Below, piece by piece: positions 9,747 to 18,076 of a DNA stretch of 64,000 nucleotides. The translations under genes and the position numbers were made by a program. Numbering within the stretch: the first letter of the stretch is position 1; each line of letters begins with the position of its first letter. The notes below the pieces were generated by a model. The model was not told the origin of the DNA and made no database searches. It saw only the letters and a list, made by a program, of their open reading frames with translations. This DNA is from Blautia sp. MSJ-9. Its GTDB lineage: Bacteria > Bacillota > Clostridia > Lachnospirales > Lachnospiraceae. The stretch spans positions 120,502 through 184,501 of the forward strand of contig NZ_JAHLQG010000012.1 of the NCBI RefSeq assembly GCF_018919065.1, read 5' to 3'.

Positions 9747-10547
9747 TCAATAATTTTTTTTCTTTATTTTGTAAAGTAACTTCTGTGGAATCATTCCAAC
9801 AAGAATTGGCTTTATCACAAATGGAATACCTCCCAAAAGATTTTTCATTGCTTTATACCCTTTATATTTTACAATTGCCTCATCAATCCTGTACTTCATT
9901 GGACGGTGTTTTTCATACGAATTATTATCCATTCGATATTCATATAAATTTTCCTGAATATTATATCCTTTTCTTCCAGATGCATAAAATCTCATAAAAA
10001 AATCAATATCTTCACAACGTCTGGTTTCTTTAGCACATCGATACCCATTAAGTTCATTATATGCAGATTTGCGAACCATTACAGTTGGATGCATAAATGG
10101 ACTATTCCAATAAAAATCATTCTTTTCTGGTTTTTCTGGAACTTCATATTTTCCCCATATTCCATTGTCATCAAACACCTCTGCACAGGTTCCAACAACA
10201 TCGTATTCTAGATGCTTGTTTAAAAAATCCTCTTGTTTTTGAAATCTTTCTGGTTTTGAAATATCATCATCATCTTGACGTGCTATATATTCTCCCCTTG
10301 CATAGTGCAGACATGTATTCAGTGCGAAATTTAAACCTTTATTTTCCTTGTAAGACAAAACTCTTATTCTACTATCTTTTTTAGCAATTGCTTTCAATTG
10401 ACTCAGCGTTCCATTGATTGACCCATCATCACAAATGATAAACTCCCAATCAGTAAATGTTTGATTTACAATTGAATCAACACTTTTCTGTAAAAGTTCA
10501 AAATTTTTATTATTATAGACACCCATTATTACAGATATTTTTGGCAT
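9747..10547 (-). CDS. GT2-family glycosyltransferase
   Basis: A 266-residue GT-A fold enzyme. Visible motifs: ISVIMGVYNNK at the N-terminus, WEFIICDDGS (nucleotide binding), YIARQDDDD (metal-binding DxD) and CEDIDFFMRF (catalytic ED). It should transfer a sugar from a nucleotide sugar to the lipid-linked repeat unit on the cytoplasmic face. The gene overlaps the end of the GT4 gene by 19 bases, indicating co-translation. A 170-base gap separates it from the DUF4422 gene. Confidence 0.9.
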   Translation of the reverse strand: MPKISVIMGVYNNKNFELLQKSVDSIVNQTFTDWEFIICDDGSINGTLSQLKAIAKKDSRIRVLSYKENKGLNFALNTCLHYARGEYIARQDDDDISKPERFQKQEDFLNKHLEYDVVGTCAEVFDDNGIWGKYEVPEKPEKNDFYWNSPFMHPTVMVRKSAYNELNGYRCAKETRRCEDIDFFMRFYASGRKGYNIQENLYEYRMDNNSYEKHRPMKYRIDEAIVKYKGYKAMKNLLGGIPFVIKPILVGMIPQKLLYKIKKKNY

Positions 10548-11650
10548 ATTATTTCACCTTTTTTCAAATACCAATCTTCTAATTTCTTCACAGCATATTT
10601 AATATCATACTCTGTGCTTCTTTTATCGAGTACAACTTTCCTATCAACAATTTCAAATACTGCATCTGCCCAGTTACTGTCAGTCAATTTTAATCTTGTA
10701 ATACCATTACTAATAATCGCTTCCTCCGGAATAACATCTGATATCACAGCGGGAACTCCAGCAATTTGGCTTTCAATTGTAACAAGTGATAATCCTTCAA
10801 ACACTGACGGAATTACTAAAACATCAGCTAAAGAATAATATAATTCTGGATTTGATACCTGACCAGCAAAAATAACTTTTCCGTCCAATCCTTTTTCTTT
10901 TACTTTATCAACGATTAATTGATGTAATTCACCATCGCCAACAAGTAAGAGAACAGCATTTTCTTTTTTATTACTGATTTCCGAAAAAACATCTAATAAA
11001 AATTCATGGTTTTTTGCATAAGTAAATCGTCCAACATGTTCAACCACTAATTTATCTTCTAACCCAAATCGCTTCTTCATTTTTTCAATATCTTTTTGCG
11101 ATGGTCTAAAGCGGCTAAAATCTGTAGCATTCTTCACAACCAAAACATGTCCAGACTCATATGTTCTATTTCCAAACATCCAACGTCCTGCTTTTTCTGA
11201 ACAGGCAAAATAGTCTGTTGAAAAAACCTTTGCAAATAAGCGAAGAAAATATTTTAACCCATTTCGCCTAAATTCATTTCCACTCGGAACACTATGATTA
11301 TGCGCAATTCTTATCGGAACATGGCTCTCCCATGCCACAAGCAAAGGAAACACACTTAACGTGTTTATATGCGAATGAACAATTAAATAATGATTTTTTA
11401 TAAAATAACTTCTTAAAGCTCGCATATATTGTGGTAACTTCTGATATGGAGGTATTTTATAAAATCTTGCTCCCATATCTATCAAATCCTGTGGCGGTTC
11501 AACTGTAGAATCAGCATCATAAAAAAAGTCAAATTGTATTTTTGTTTTATCAATAGCCCGATAATAGTTAAAAATCACCATTTCAACGCCACCAGCCCAC
11601 AGCTTTCCCATTACCTGAGCTATTCTAATAGGAACTTTCTTTGATTCCAT
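10529..11650 (-). CDS. GT4-family glycosyltransferase (group 1)
   Basis: A 373-residue GT-B fold enzyme of the CapM/EpsF type. The N-terminal domain starts RIAQVMGKLWAGGVEMVIFNYY with the glycine-rich loop; the C-terminal domain has VGRFTYAKNHEFLLDVF and the donor-site signature PSVFEGLSLVTIESQIAGVPAV. Members transfer hexoses to lipid-linked intermediates with retention of configuration. It is the second EPS gene after the priming transferase and probably adds the second sugar of the repeat. Confidence 0.92.
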   Translation of the reverse strand: MESKKVPIRIAQVMGKLWAGGVEMVIFNYYRAIDKTKIQFDFFYDADSTVEPPQDLIDMGARFYKIPPYQKLPQYMRALRSYFIKNHYLIVHSHINTLSVFPLLVAWESHVPIRIAHNHSVPSGNEFRRNGLKYFLRLFAKVFSTDYFACSEKAGRWMFGNRTYESGHVLVVKNATDFSRFRPSQKDIEKMKKRFGLEDKLVVEHVGRFTYAKNHEFLLDVFSEISNKKENAVLLLVGDGELHQLIVDKVKEKGLDGKVIFAGQVSNPELYYSLADVLVIPSVFEGLSLVTIESQIAGVPAVISDVIPEEAIISNGITRLKLTDSNWADAVFEIVDRKVVLDKRSTEYDIKYAVKKLEDWYLKKGEIICQKYL

Positions 11651-11757
11651 TCATCTTATCCATCCTTATTATATTTTCAACAATTTATCTCACTCCAAAA
11701 TCTTTTTTGGGGCCATCACCACTTGATTTCCACACAAAGTTATTCAAACTTCTTTTT

Positions 11758-13206
11758 TTACATCGCATCTTCATTCTTAAAGACCCCTATAACCGTCTTC
11801 CAAAGTATCCTCACATCCACCCCCAAACTCCACTCATCAATATACTTCGTATCCAGATTCACCACTTCCTCAAAGTCCGTAATATTGCTTCTTCCACTAA
11901 CCTGCCAAAGTCCGGTGAGGCCAGGGCGGAATGACATTCGGGCTCTGTGGTGTGGTTTGTATTGGTTCCACTCATCCAGTGTGGGGGGTCTTGTGCCTAC
12001 GAGGCTCATGTCACCTTTGAGAATGTTGACGAACTGAGGGAATTCATCTAGGCTTGTTTTTCTGATGAACTGACCGATTCCGGTCTTTTTTGTGCCATCA
12101 GGAAGTATTTTATTGCCTATGATTCTTGGGTCGAAATCCATTTTGAACATCATTCCGTCACTGATTTTGTTCTGGGACATGAGTTCTTTTTTCCGGGCTT
12201 CGGCGTCCATGTACATGCTTCGGAATTTGTACATCTTGAATTTTCTTCCGTTTCTGCCGATCCGCTCCTGTGAGAAGAAGATTGGACCCGGGGAGTTTAT
12301 GTAGATGATCGGGCCGACTATGATCGTGATCAGCAGAGTGATCAGGCATCCGACCAGTCCTCCTGCTATGTCCATGAGCCTTTTGACAAATAGTTTCGAA
12401 GAATCAGCGTAATTCATGCTTGTTGTGATCACCATGTAGCTGCCGATTTTTTCTACCTGCTGACAACCTGCTGGGATGGAGCCTGCTTTCGTAATTCCTG
12501 TGTGAACTGCAATTCCCATTTCCATAAAAGTCGCTGCAAGTTCTCTAGGATAATCGTTTTCGTTGCAAGGTGGGATGAATACCTCATCTACCCATTCGCT
12601 GCAGGCAAAGTCTATGATTTCCTCATGGTTGGCAACTATCGAAATACCGGCGATTGTTTTTCCTTTCAGGTCGGCATCCAGTGCTGCTGCCACGATCCGG
12701 GTGTATCCCAGACAGCTTTTTGATACAGTCTGTAAAGTCTCTTCCAGCATTTGTTCCGGTGCAAGGATCAGGATGGATTTCTTAGTTGAATGAAATCCTC
12801 TTTTCCTCAGGATTTTTTTCCAGATTATTCTGGCTGTGTAAGAGATTACGATATAAAAGGGAACCATAATGTAATAGGATATCCGTGAATAGATATCTCC
12901 CATCTGGGTGGTAAACAGGTAAAAAGTGGTTACAACTTCTACCAGGATTACATGCTTACAGGTCGCAAGAAACTCATCGAAGTATCCTCTTTTCAATACA
13001 TTCTTGAAGGAGTCTGATACGATTTCTACAAAGAAATCAATGAGAAGAAAAGCAATCCCCAAAATACGGTAATCCCGGTCCATATATGGATTGCCGGTTC
13101 CAAATCGAAATATGTATGCTACAATAAATGCAAGCTGTATACATAGAATGTCCAACAACATAAAATCCACATGCTTGGTCCATTCTCTTCCTTTTTTTCT
13201 ATACAT
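11758..13206 (-). CDS. polyprenyl-phosphate glycosylphosphotransferase (EPS priming enzyme)
   Basis: A 482-residue WcaJ/WbaP-type initiator. Four N-terminal membrane helices and a CoA-binding-like middle domain precede the catalytic bacterial sugar transferase domain: VKRLMDIAGG membrane re-entrant helix, INSPGPIFFSQERIGRNG, FKMYKFRSMY, LRGD-type segment (ILKGDMSLVGTRP) and RPGLTGLWQVSGRS. It transfers sugar-1-phosphate to undecaprenyl phosphate, starting each repeat unit. The helicase stop is only 38 bases upstream, so helicase and EPS genes are probably one transcript. Base composition is less A+T-rich than the downstream glycosyltransferase genes, consistent with a conserved operon head and an exchanged serotype-specific body. 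Confidence 0.93.
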   Translation of the reverse strand: MYRKKGREWTKHVDFMLLDILCIQLAFIVAYIFRFGTGNPYMDRDYRILGIAFLLIDFFVEIVSDSFKNVLKRGYFDEFLATCKHVILVEVVTTFYLFTTQMGDIYSRISYYIMVPFYIVISYTARIIWKKILRKRGFHSTKKSILILAPEQMLEETLQTVSKSCLGYTRIVAAALDADLKGKTIAGISIVANHEEIIDFACSEWVDEVFIPPCNENDYPRELAATFMEMGIAVHTGITKAGSIPAGCQQVEKIGSYMVITTSMNYADSSKLFVKRLMDIAGGLVGCLITLLITIIVGPIIYINSPGPIFFSQERIGRNGRKFKMYKFRSMYMDAEARKKELMSQNKISDGMMFKMDFDPRIIGNKILPDGTKKTGIGQFIRKTSLDEFPQFVNILKGDMSLVGTRPPTLDEWNQYKPHHRARMSFRPGLTGLWQVSGRSNITDFEEVVNLDTKYIDEWSLGVDVRILWKTVIGVFKNEDAM

Positions 13207-13244
13207 TCCTTCCTGACTCCTTCTAAATACTTTTCTTTTTCTTC

Positions 13245-15326
13245 CTATTTCCAGTTCATTCCGATCATATCCAGCTGTCTGATCCGTTCATCGTTTAAGA
13301 CCATTCCATTTGACTGTGGATGTTTTCGTTTGGATCTTATATTTGATATCCATCTGCCCAGTTTCACACCGTTGACACTGTATGACAGGGGAATATTCAG
13401 ATTTCCATTTGATTCATAATATTCTTTTGCCAGCTCATATTTCTCATTCCATTGTCTGGCGGTCTTTTTTTCAGTCTGGAATCCGATTTTTCTGAGACGG
13501 GCAAGCTGTTCTTCTGCCATGGCTGTGCGGTGTGTTCCGATATTCAGCTGATTGCTGATATCTGTCAGCCATCTTCCCAGCGGGATTCCCTTGTCTGTGA
13601 CATACTTTGTCCTGACATTCAGATTCCCATGGGTTCTGTAATATTCTTCTGCTGCCTCAAAATATTCTTCCCACTTCTCTGTGTTTCTGTCCCAGATCAT
13701 TCCAAGTGCTGCAAGCTGTTCCTGCTGTTCTTTTGTAAGGGACTGATCCAAACCTTTTGTCTTTACCTTTGTACGCAGGTTGCAGATCCATCGGCCGAGT
13801 TTGAAGCCATCAGCAGTTTCATATCTTGCTTTGATGTCCAGGTTTCCGTGTTCCTGATAATATGTCTGCAGCTCTTTCAGTGCTTCATTCCATCCCTGAT
13901 CTTTGAAATCCCAGATCATACCGATCTCGTCCAGCTTTCTGACTTTTTCTTCTGTCAGGCTGCCTGCTGCTGTGCCGGAATGAACTCTGCGCTGGGTCTG
14001 TATCCAGCTTCCAAGCGTCAGGCCTGTCTCAGTGACATAGCTCTTTGGAATTCTTAGATTTCCTTTTTCCAAATACCACTGTTTCGCGGCAATATAGTAG
14101 GTTTCCCATGCTGAGCTTAAGTTGCTCTGCAGCTTCTGAAAAAGGATCCTGCTGTCTTTTGTTTCATCTGTGATCTGGAAATAGCCACGGAAATGTTCGC
14201 TTTTTCCATAGCCTTCCGGAAAAAGTATGCATGCTTCTTCCAGTTCTTTTTTCAGACAGTCAATACAGGAAAGGCTGTCAAAGTTGTTGACCAGGTCGAA
14301 GATAACCGGTGTATTCTGCGAACCTGCTGACAGGGCACGTCCAATCTGCTGAAGGTATATGATGGGAGATACTGTCGGCCGCAGAAGAATAACCCCATCA
14401 ACGTCATCCACATGAACGCCTTCATTTAACATATCGATGCAAAAAAGAAGCTTGAGATGATCACTGTTGTCACTTTTAAACGCAGCAAATTCTCTTTCTG
14501 TGGATGTATCGTTATAGAATGCCGTGTATATCTTCGGCTTTCTGTCTACTCGTTGAAACCAGGCGCAGACCTGATTTTTCATTTCGTCCATATGTTCTTT
14601 GCCGGAGCAAAATACAATATATTTTCCATTTTTCTTTTTCATGTGTTTTTCAAACACAATGTCCAGACCATCTGCCTGTTCCAATGCGCGGCGCAATTGT
14701 TCAAGCAATTTCTGGTTTTCTGTGATGAGGCCCTGATTCGACAGTGTCCGGATCCTTTTTTTTAACTGATCCAGTTGTTTCTGATAAGAATACATGGCGA
14801 TCACATATTCCGGTTCCGGGAGGATTCCCCGGACGATTGCCTCTCCGAGAGTCATTTCAGAGGCGATTTTTCCATCAAATATTTCTTCGGCCATATTCCT
14901 CTGGTTATCCAGATAGCGGATGTTGGTTGCCGATAAACCAAGTCTTTTTGCATTGGGATAAGCATTCAGTAATTTCTTTACGCTTTTTCCCCATTCCATG
15001 GCTCCGCAACGGTGGAATTCATCCAGGACAATATAATCTGGCTGCAGTTTTTCGATGTCGGCTTCGTTTTTCATCAGACGGCTGTAGGATAAGAACCGGA
15101 TGTTTTCGAATGTCACACCAAGATTCTCTACCTGAGTCTGATATATGTATTCACTTGGTGACAGCCATAAGAATTTTTCTGATGGATGCTGCTCTGCCAG
15201 CTTGAATGCGATCAGGGATTTTCCTGTACCTGTGGGATGAATGACTGCTGCCATTTTTTCCTTTTCAAGCATGGCGGTGACTGCTTTATATGCTTCTTGA
15301 TTGTGTTTGAAAAGATGTATACTCAT
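13245..15326 (-). CDS. DEAD/DEAH-type helicase with four helicase-associated (HA) repeats
   Basis: A 693-residue protein. Residues 1-370 form a superfamily 2 helicase: Walker A HPTGTGKSLIA, Walker B VLDEFHRCG, motif III-like LGLSATN, and a C-terminal RecA domain with QQIGRALS. Residues about 405-693 hold four 65-75 residue HA repeats, each with a W..YY..A..YY...GNL.I...Y....G..LG.WI pattern and an L..IGM.W ending. HA domains are thought to bind nucleic acid. The ATG follows GGAGGGA. It is the first gene after the putative invertible segment and directly precedes the EPS priming transferase, suggesting a regulatory or DNA-maintenance role in this locus; its function is not known to me. Confidence 0.88.
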   Translation of the reverse strand: MSIHLFKHNQEAYKAVTAMLEKEKMAAVIHPTGTGKSLIAFKLAEQHPSEKFLWLSPSEYIYQTQVENLGVTFENIRFLSYSRLMKNEADIEKLQPDYIVLDEFHRCGAMEWGKSVKKLLNAYPNAKRLGLSATNIRYLDNQRNMAEEIFDGKIASEMTLGEAIVRGILPEPEYVIAMYSYQKQLDQLKKRIRTLSNQGLITENQKLLEQLRRALEQADGLDIVFEKHMKKKNGKYIVFCSGKEHMDEMKNQVCAWFQRVDRKPKIYTAFYNDTSTEREFAAFKSDNSDHLKLLFCIDMLNEGVHVDDVDGVILLRPTVSPIIYLQQIGRALSAGSQNTPVIFDLVNNFDSLSCIDCLKKELEEACILFPEGYGKSEHFRGYFQITDETKDSRILFQKLQSNLSSAWETYYIAAKQWYLEKGNLRIPKSYVTETGLTLGSWIQTQRRVHSGTAAGSLTEEKVRKLDEIGMIWDFKDQGWNEALKELQTYYQEHGNLDIKARYETADGFKLGRWICNLRTKVKTKGLDQSLTKEQQEQLAALGMIWDRNTEKWEEYFEAAEEYYRTHGNLNVRTKYVTDKGIPLGRWLTDISNQLNIGTHRTAMAEEQLARLRKIGFQTEKKTARQWNEKYELAKEYYESNGNLNIPLSYSVNGVKLGRWISNIRSKRKHPQSNGMVLNDERIRQLDMIGMNWK

Positions 15327-15367
15327 TTCTGTGTCCCTCCAGAGGTACGCGACGGGAAATTTTCAGA

Positions 15368-15396
15368 TTTCGCAGATTGTTTTAATCTGCGAAAAG
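15368..15396. repeat. left 29-bp inverted repeat of the putative invertible segment
   Basis: Matches the reverse complement of 16758-16786 in 28 of 29 positions (the mismatch is at 15372). The sequence is itself a near-palindrome (11-bp arms, 5-base GTTTT loop at 15379-15383), and the asymmetric loop gives it an orientation. It sits 42 bases upstream of the helicase start. Confidence 0.85.
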
Positions 15397-15427
15397 ACAC
15401 ATGAAATGCGTATAAAATAAGATCGTT

Positions 15428-16528
15428 TCAGATGATGTGACCATTATTTTGACCACTGATAGAAGAGAGTGAATCCAGAATATTTCGTTTGGTGTCCATA
15501 GAAGGATGGACATATTTATTTAAAGTGATATTTACATTAGAATGCCCAAGCATTTCACTGACACTCTTGACATCAGCTCCATTGCTGATGCAATTTGTGG
15601 CAAATGTATGGCGAAGTGTGTGAAAATGTGATTTCTGTACGAGTGCTTTGTTTAGATAAGAACGAAACTTGTACTGATAAGTACGGGGTTCCATTGGAGA
15701 AACTTTGTTCAGGACATAAACGCCGTCATCTTTATATTCAAGAAGGAACGGGCAGAGAAATTCGGGTATTGGAATCTCACGTATAGAGCATGGTGTCTTC
15801 GGCGGTCCTTCATGCAGCATTGTTTTTTTGTCTCCGTGATCTGACTGAATCCGCTGTACTGTCCGGTTAATGTGTATCGTTCTGCATTGGAAATCAATGT
15901 CCTCCCATTTCAATGCACAGATTTCTCCAAGTCTCAGACCTGTATACAGACAGATTAGAATACCCAGCTTACAGGAATCGAGTTCTGTGAAAAGGTAGGT
16001 GCAGAGTTTCTGCTGATCTGCCATATTCAGCGTCTGCACAGGTTTTGGTGTTGCACGGATATTTTCGGCTCTCAGCTGAACTTTTGGTATGTCATAGTAT
16101 CGATTTGCATATGTTAATATCTGATTAAAAACACAGTATATACTTTTATATAAGCTGAGCGATAATCCTTTCGGTAGTTTCTTTGTCACAAGTTCAGGAG
16201 TTATTTCATGAACTTTTAAAATACCAAAAGCCTCTTTCATGTGTTTATTATAGATATCCGCATATTTCCTGTATGTGGAATATTTACGGGTTATTTTTAC
16301 GTTTTCCAGCCATAGCTGACTGATCTCATTGATGTTTGAATCAGACGGATCATTCTCCGTCATTAATTGTTTCATTTCGTTTTTGCAGTTGATCAGCTTC
16401 TGCCTTACCTCATTATAGGAATGTCCATACACTGACCGGTATTTCTTGCATTCATTGCTGCGAATTATATATCGTCCCTCCCATCTGCCGTCATTTCGCT
16501 TTCTGATGTTTTCTCCTCGTCTTGCCAA
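15428..16528 (-). CDS. tyrosine recombinase / integrase
   Basis: A 366-residue phage-integrase-family recombinase with an AP2-like arm-binding N-terminus, a SAM-like core-binding domain (about 65-145) and a C-terminal catalytic domain. The catalytic set is visible: Arg199 (TGLRLGE), Lys244, His303 and Arg306 (HTLRHTFA), His329 (LGHSNV) and Tyr339. The enzyme should therefore be active in strand exchange. It starts with TTG behind AAAGGAG. No phage or conjugation genes accompany it; it lies alone between two inverted 29-bp repeats and next to an EPS operon, which fits a promoter invertase better than an integrative-element integrase. Confidence 0.9.
   Translation of the reverse strand: MARRGENIRKRNDGRWEGRYIIRSNECKKYRSVYGHSYNEVRQKLINCKNEMKQLMTENDPSDSNINEISQLWLENVKITRKYSTYRKYADIYNKHMKEAFGILKVHEITPELVTKKLPKGLSLSLYKSIYCVFNQILTYANRYYDIPKVQLRAENIRATPKPVQTLNMADQQKLCTYLFTELDSCKLGILICLYTGLRLGEICALKWEDIDFQCRTIHINRTVQRIQSDHGDKKTMLHEGPPKTPCSIREIPIPEFLCPFLLEYKDDGVYVLNKVSPMEPRTYQYKFRSYLNKALVQKSHFHTLRHTFATNCISNGADVKSVSEMLGHSNVNITLNKYVHPSMDTKRNILDSLSSISGQNNGHII
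15438..15454. repeat. 17-bp direct repeat, copy 1, at the 3' end of the recombinase gene
   Basis: TGACCATTATTTTGACC, identical to 16555-16571 and in the same orientation; here it is part of the recombinase C-terminal codons. The two copies flank the recombinase coding sequence and could be arm-type recombinase binding sites. Confidence 0.6.
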
Positions 16529-16554
16529 AATATAAACTCCTTTCTACTGAATTT

Positions 16555-16571
16555 TGACCATTATTTTGACC
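16555..16571. repeat. 17-bp direct repeat, copy 2, upstream of the recombinase gene
   Basis: Second identical copy of TGACCATTATTTTGACC, 27 bases upstream of the recombinase start. It contains two GGTCAAAAT half-motifs on the minus strand, a layout that would suit autoregulatory binding. Confidence 0.6.
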
Positions 16572-16671
16572 CATAATAAAATTTTTATTCGCTTTTCGGG
16601 CAAAACTTTTTATAAAAAGCCAAAATATAATCGATTTTTTACGTCATAATGTACAAATAAACCGACCTTTA

Positions 16672-16700
16672 TTGACAAAATGACACAATCAGAATATTAT
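16672..16700 (+). promoter_or_regulatory. consensus promoter inside the invertible segment, pointing right
   Basis: TTGACA at 16672-16677 and TATTAT at 16695-16700 with a 17-base spacer. There is no plus-strand gene downstream in this orientation; transcription would pass the right inverted repeat and meet the hairpin at 16867-16907. Confidence 0.7.
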
Positions 16701-16757
16701 ATTAACAGTGATTTGATAAGAAATTTAATAGAGTTAGGGAAACAGGTACACAGAAGC

Positions 16758-16786
16758 CTTTTCGCAGATTAAAACAATCTGTGAAA
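16758..16786. repeat. right 29-bp inverted repeat of the putative invertible segment
   Basis: Inverted partner of 15368-15396; 24 consecutive identical bases (16758-16781) then four of five. No T-run follows, so it is not a simple terminator. Confidence 0.85.
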
Positions 16787-16866
16787 ATCTCCGATATATG
16801 ACAGATCCTTTCGACATGATTCTACAACGTGGGTTTGTCTTTTTTATTTTCATTATCATGACTGTT

Positions 16867-16907
16867 ACTACAATATTCAGGAACGTTTTGTTCCTGAATA
16901 TTGTAGT
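16867..16907. terminator. perfect 18-bp hairpin downstream of the outward promoter
   Basis: Arms 16867-16884 and 16890-16907 are perfectly complementary with a GTTTT loop; TGT/ACA outside can extend it with one bulge. On the plus strand TATTTTT follows after about 8 bases. It could stop transcription from the 16672-16700 promoter, or be a protein-binding palindrome. Confidence 0.5.
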
Positions 16908-17017
16908 ACAATCTATTTTTACATACAAGCATGCATTTTATTAAACCGTTACTGTTCACTCCGTTCTCAGCAGCAAAGCACACGTCATTTCAGCCTCAGT
17001 AAAAAGATTTTTACAGC

Positions 17018-17062
17018 AAAAAGGACAGTGCAAAATCTATTGATTTTGTACGCTGTCCTTTT
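17018..17062 (-). terminator. terminator of the nucleoside ABC operon
   Basis: A long stem (AAAAAGGACAG ... CTGTCCTTTT with an inner AAAATC/GATTTT stem and a TATT loop) lies 70 bases beyond the last permease gene; on the minus strand it ends in CTGTCCTTTTTG. Confidence 0.75.
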
Positions 17063-17132
17063 CTGTTTCCAATTAGATATCCTCTACATTGAATGCAATA
17101 TGAAAATTATTTCATTTCTTATCCATATAATT

Positions 17133-18074
17133 TTATCTCTGTCCCTTATCGTAAGGAATTCCTTCTGCCTTCGGTGCGCGTGATTTCTTGGAGGAAACAG
17201 CAAGCACAAGCAGGGAAATGATGTATGGGAGCATCTTATAGAATGTTCCCGGGATGTTCAGGGATGCGAGGAAGTCGAAGCCTGAATATACGTTGGACAA
17301 TGCACGGAAGAGTCCGAACAGCAATGCTGCCAGAGCGATCGGGTTTGGTTTCCACTGTCCGAAGATCATTACAGCCAGTGCCAGGAAGCCGAAGCCTGCT
17401 ACACCGTTCTCGAATTTCCATTCGGAAACGCCGGCTGTGATGTATACGATACCGCCGAGTCCGCCAAGGAATCCGGAGATCAGGACACCGATATAGCGCA
17501 TTTTATATACATTGATCCCCACGGAATCTGCTGCCTGTGGGTGTTCGCCGCATGCCATCAATCGTAAACCGAGACGTGTGTGATACAAAACAACGTTTGC
17601 GAGGATCAGAAGTACGATGGTGATGATCATAAACCAGTTGATCTCAAAACCTGCAATCTTTATAATAGAAAATGCTTTCTTCTGGTCAATGTACTGGATA
17701 GTGGAGGCTACGTTGTTTGGGTTCTCTGCCATGTTGATGGCTTTTACAAATACTGTTGCTGCTGCAGTTGCCAGCATGTTCATCGCAGTTCCGACCAGTG
17801 TCTGGTCTGCGTTGAAGTTGATAGCTGCTACTGCGAGGAGAAGTGAGAATACCATTCCGAATACCACACTGCCGATGACTACGCCGATCACCATAGCTGC
17901 CGGTGAAAGGTTCGGCATGTATTTCATAACCAGTGCGCCGCCAAGTGCTCCTGCAACCATGATTCCCTCAAGACCAAGGTTAATGATACCACTTCGTTCA
18001 GAGAAGCATCCGCCGAGTGCAACCAGTAATAAAACGGATGCATAGATCAGGGTATACTGTAATAATAATGCCAT
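17133..18074 (-). CDS. nucleoside-type ABC transporter permease (second)
   Basis: A 313-residue branched-chain-permease-fold membrane protein with 8-9 helices, resembling NupQ/YufQ. The motif SERSGIINLGLEGIMVAGALGG near the N-terminus and MACGEHPQAADSVGINV in a cytoplasmic loop are characteristic. Together with the permease at 18077-19207 it forms the channel of a BMP-type importer for purine nucleosides. It is the last gene of the leftward operon and follows its partner after 2 bases. Confidence 0.9.
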   Translation of the reverse strand: MALLLQYTLIYASVLLLVALGGCFSERSGIINLGLEGIMVAGALGGALVMKYMPNLSPAAMVIGVVIGSVVFGMVFSLLLAVAAINFNADQTLVGTAMNMLATAAATVFVKAINMAENPNNVASTIQYIDQKKAFSIIKIAGFEINWFMIITIVLLILANVVLYHTRLGLRLMACGEHPQAADSVGINVYKMRYIGVLISGFLGGLGGIVYITAGVSEWKFENGVAGFGFLALAVMIFGQWKPNPIALAALLFGLFRALSNVYSGFDFLASLNIPGTFYKMLPYIISLLVLAVSSKKSRAPKAEGIPYDKGQR

Positions 18075-18076
18075 GC

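Larger units (their letters stand above)
15368..16786. other. putative invertible DNA segment carrying its own tyrosine recombinase and a promoter
   Basis: The 1,419-base segment is bounded by 29-bp inverted repeats and contains the recombinase gene (minus) and a consensus promoter firing rightward (16672-16700). In this orientation the promoter points away from the EPS operon. Inversion would place its -10 near 15454-15459 and -35 near 15477-15482 on the minus strand, about 130 bases upstream of the helicase start. Invertible promoters controlled by nearby tyrosine recombinases are well known in gut bacteria; that this one inverts is inferred. Confidence 0.65.

Noticed and set aside
13452..14057. 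Long plus-strand frame over the helicase
   Set aside because: Antisense to a strong gene and without a ribosome binding site or known motifs.
15368..15396. Left inverted repeat as a simple terminator of the recombinase gene
   Set aside because: No T-run follows on the minus strand and the same 29 bases recur inverted 1.4 kb away, which a terminator would not explain.
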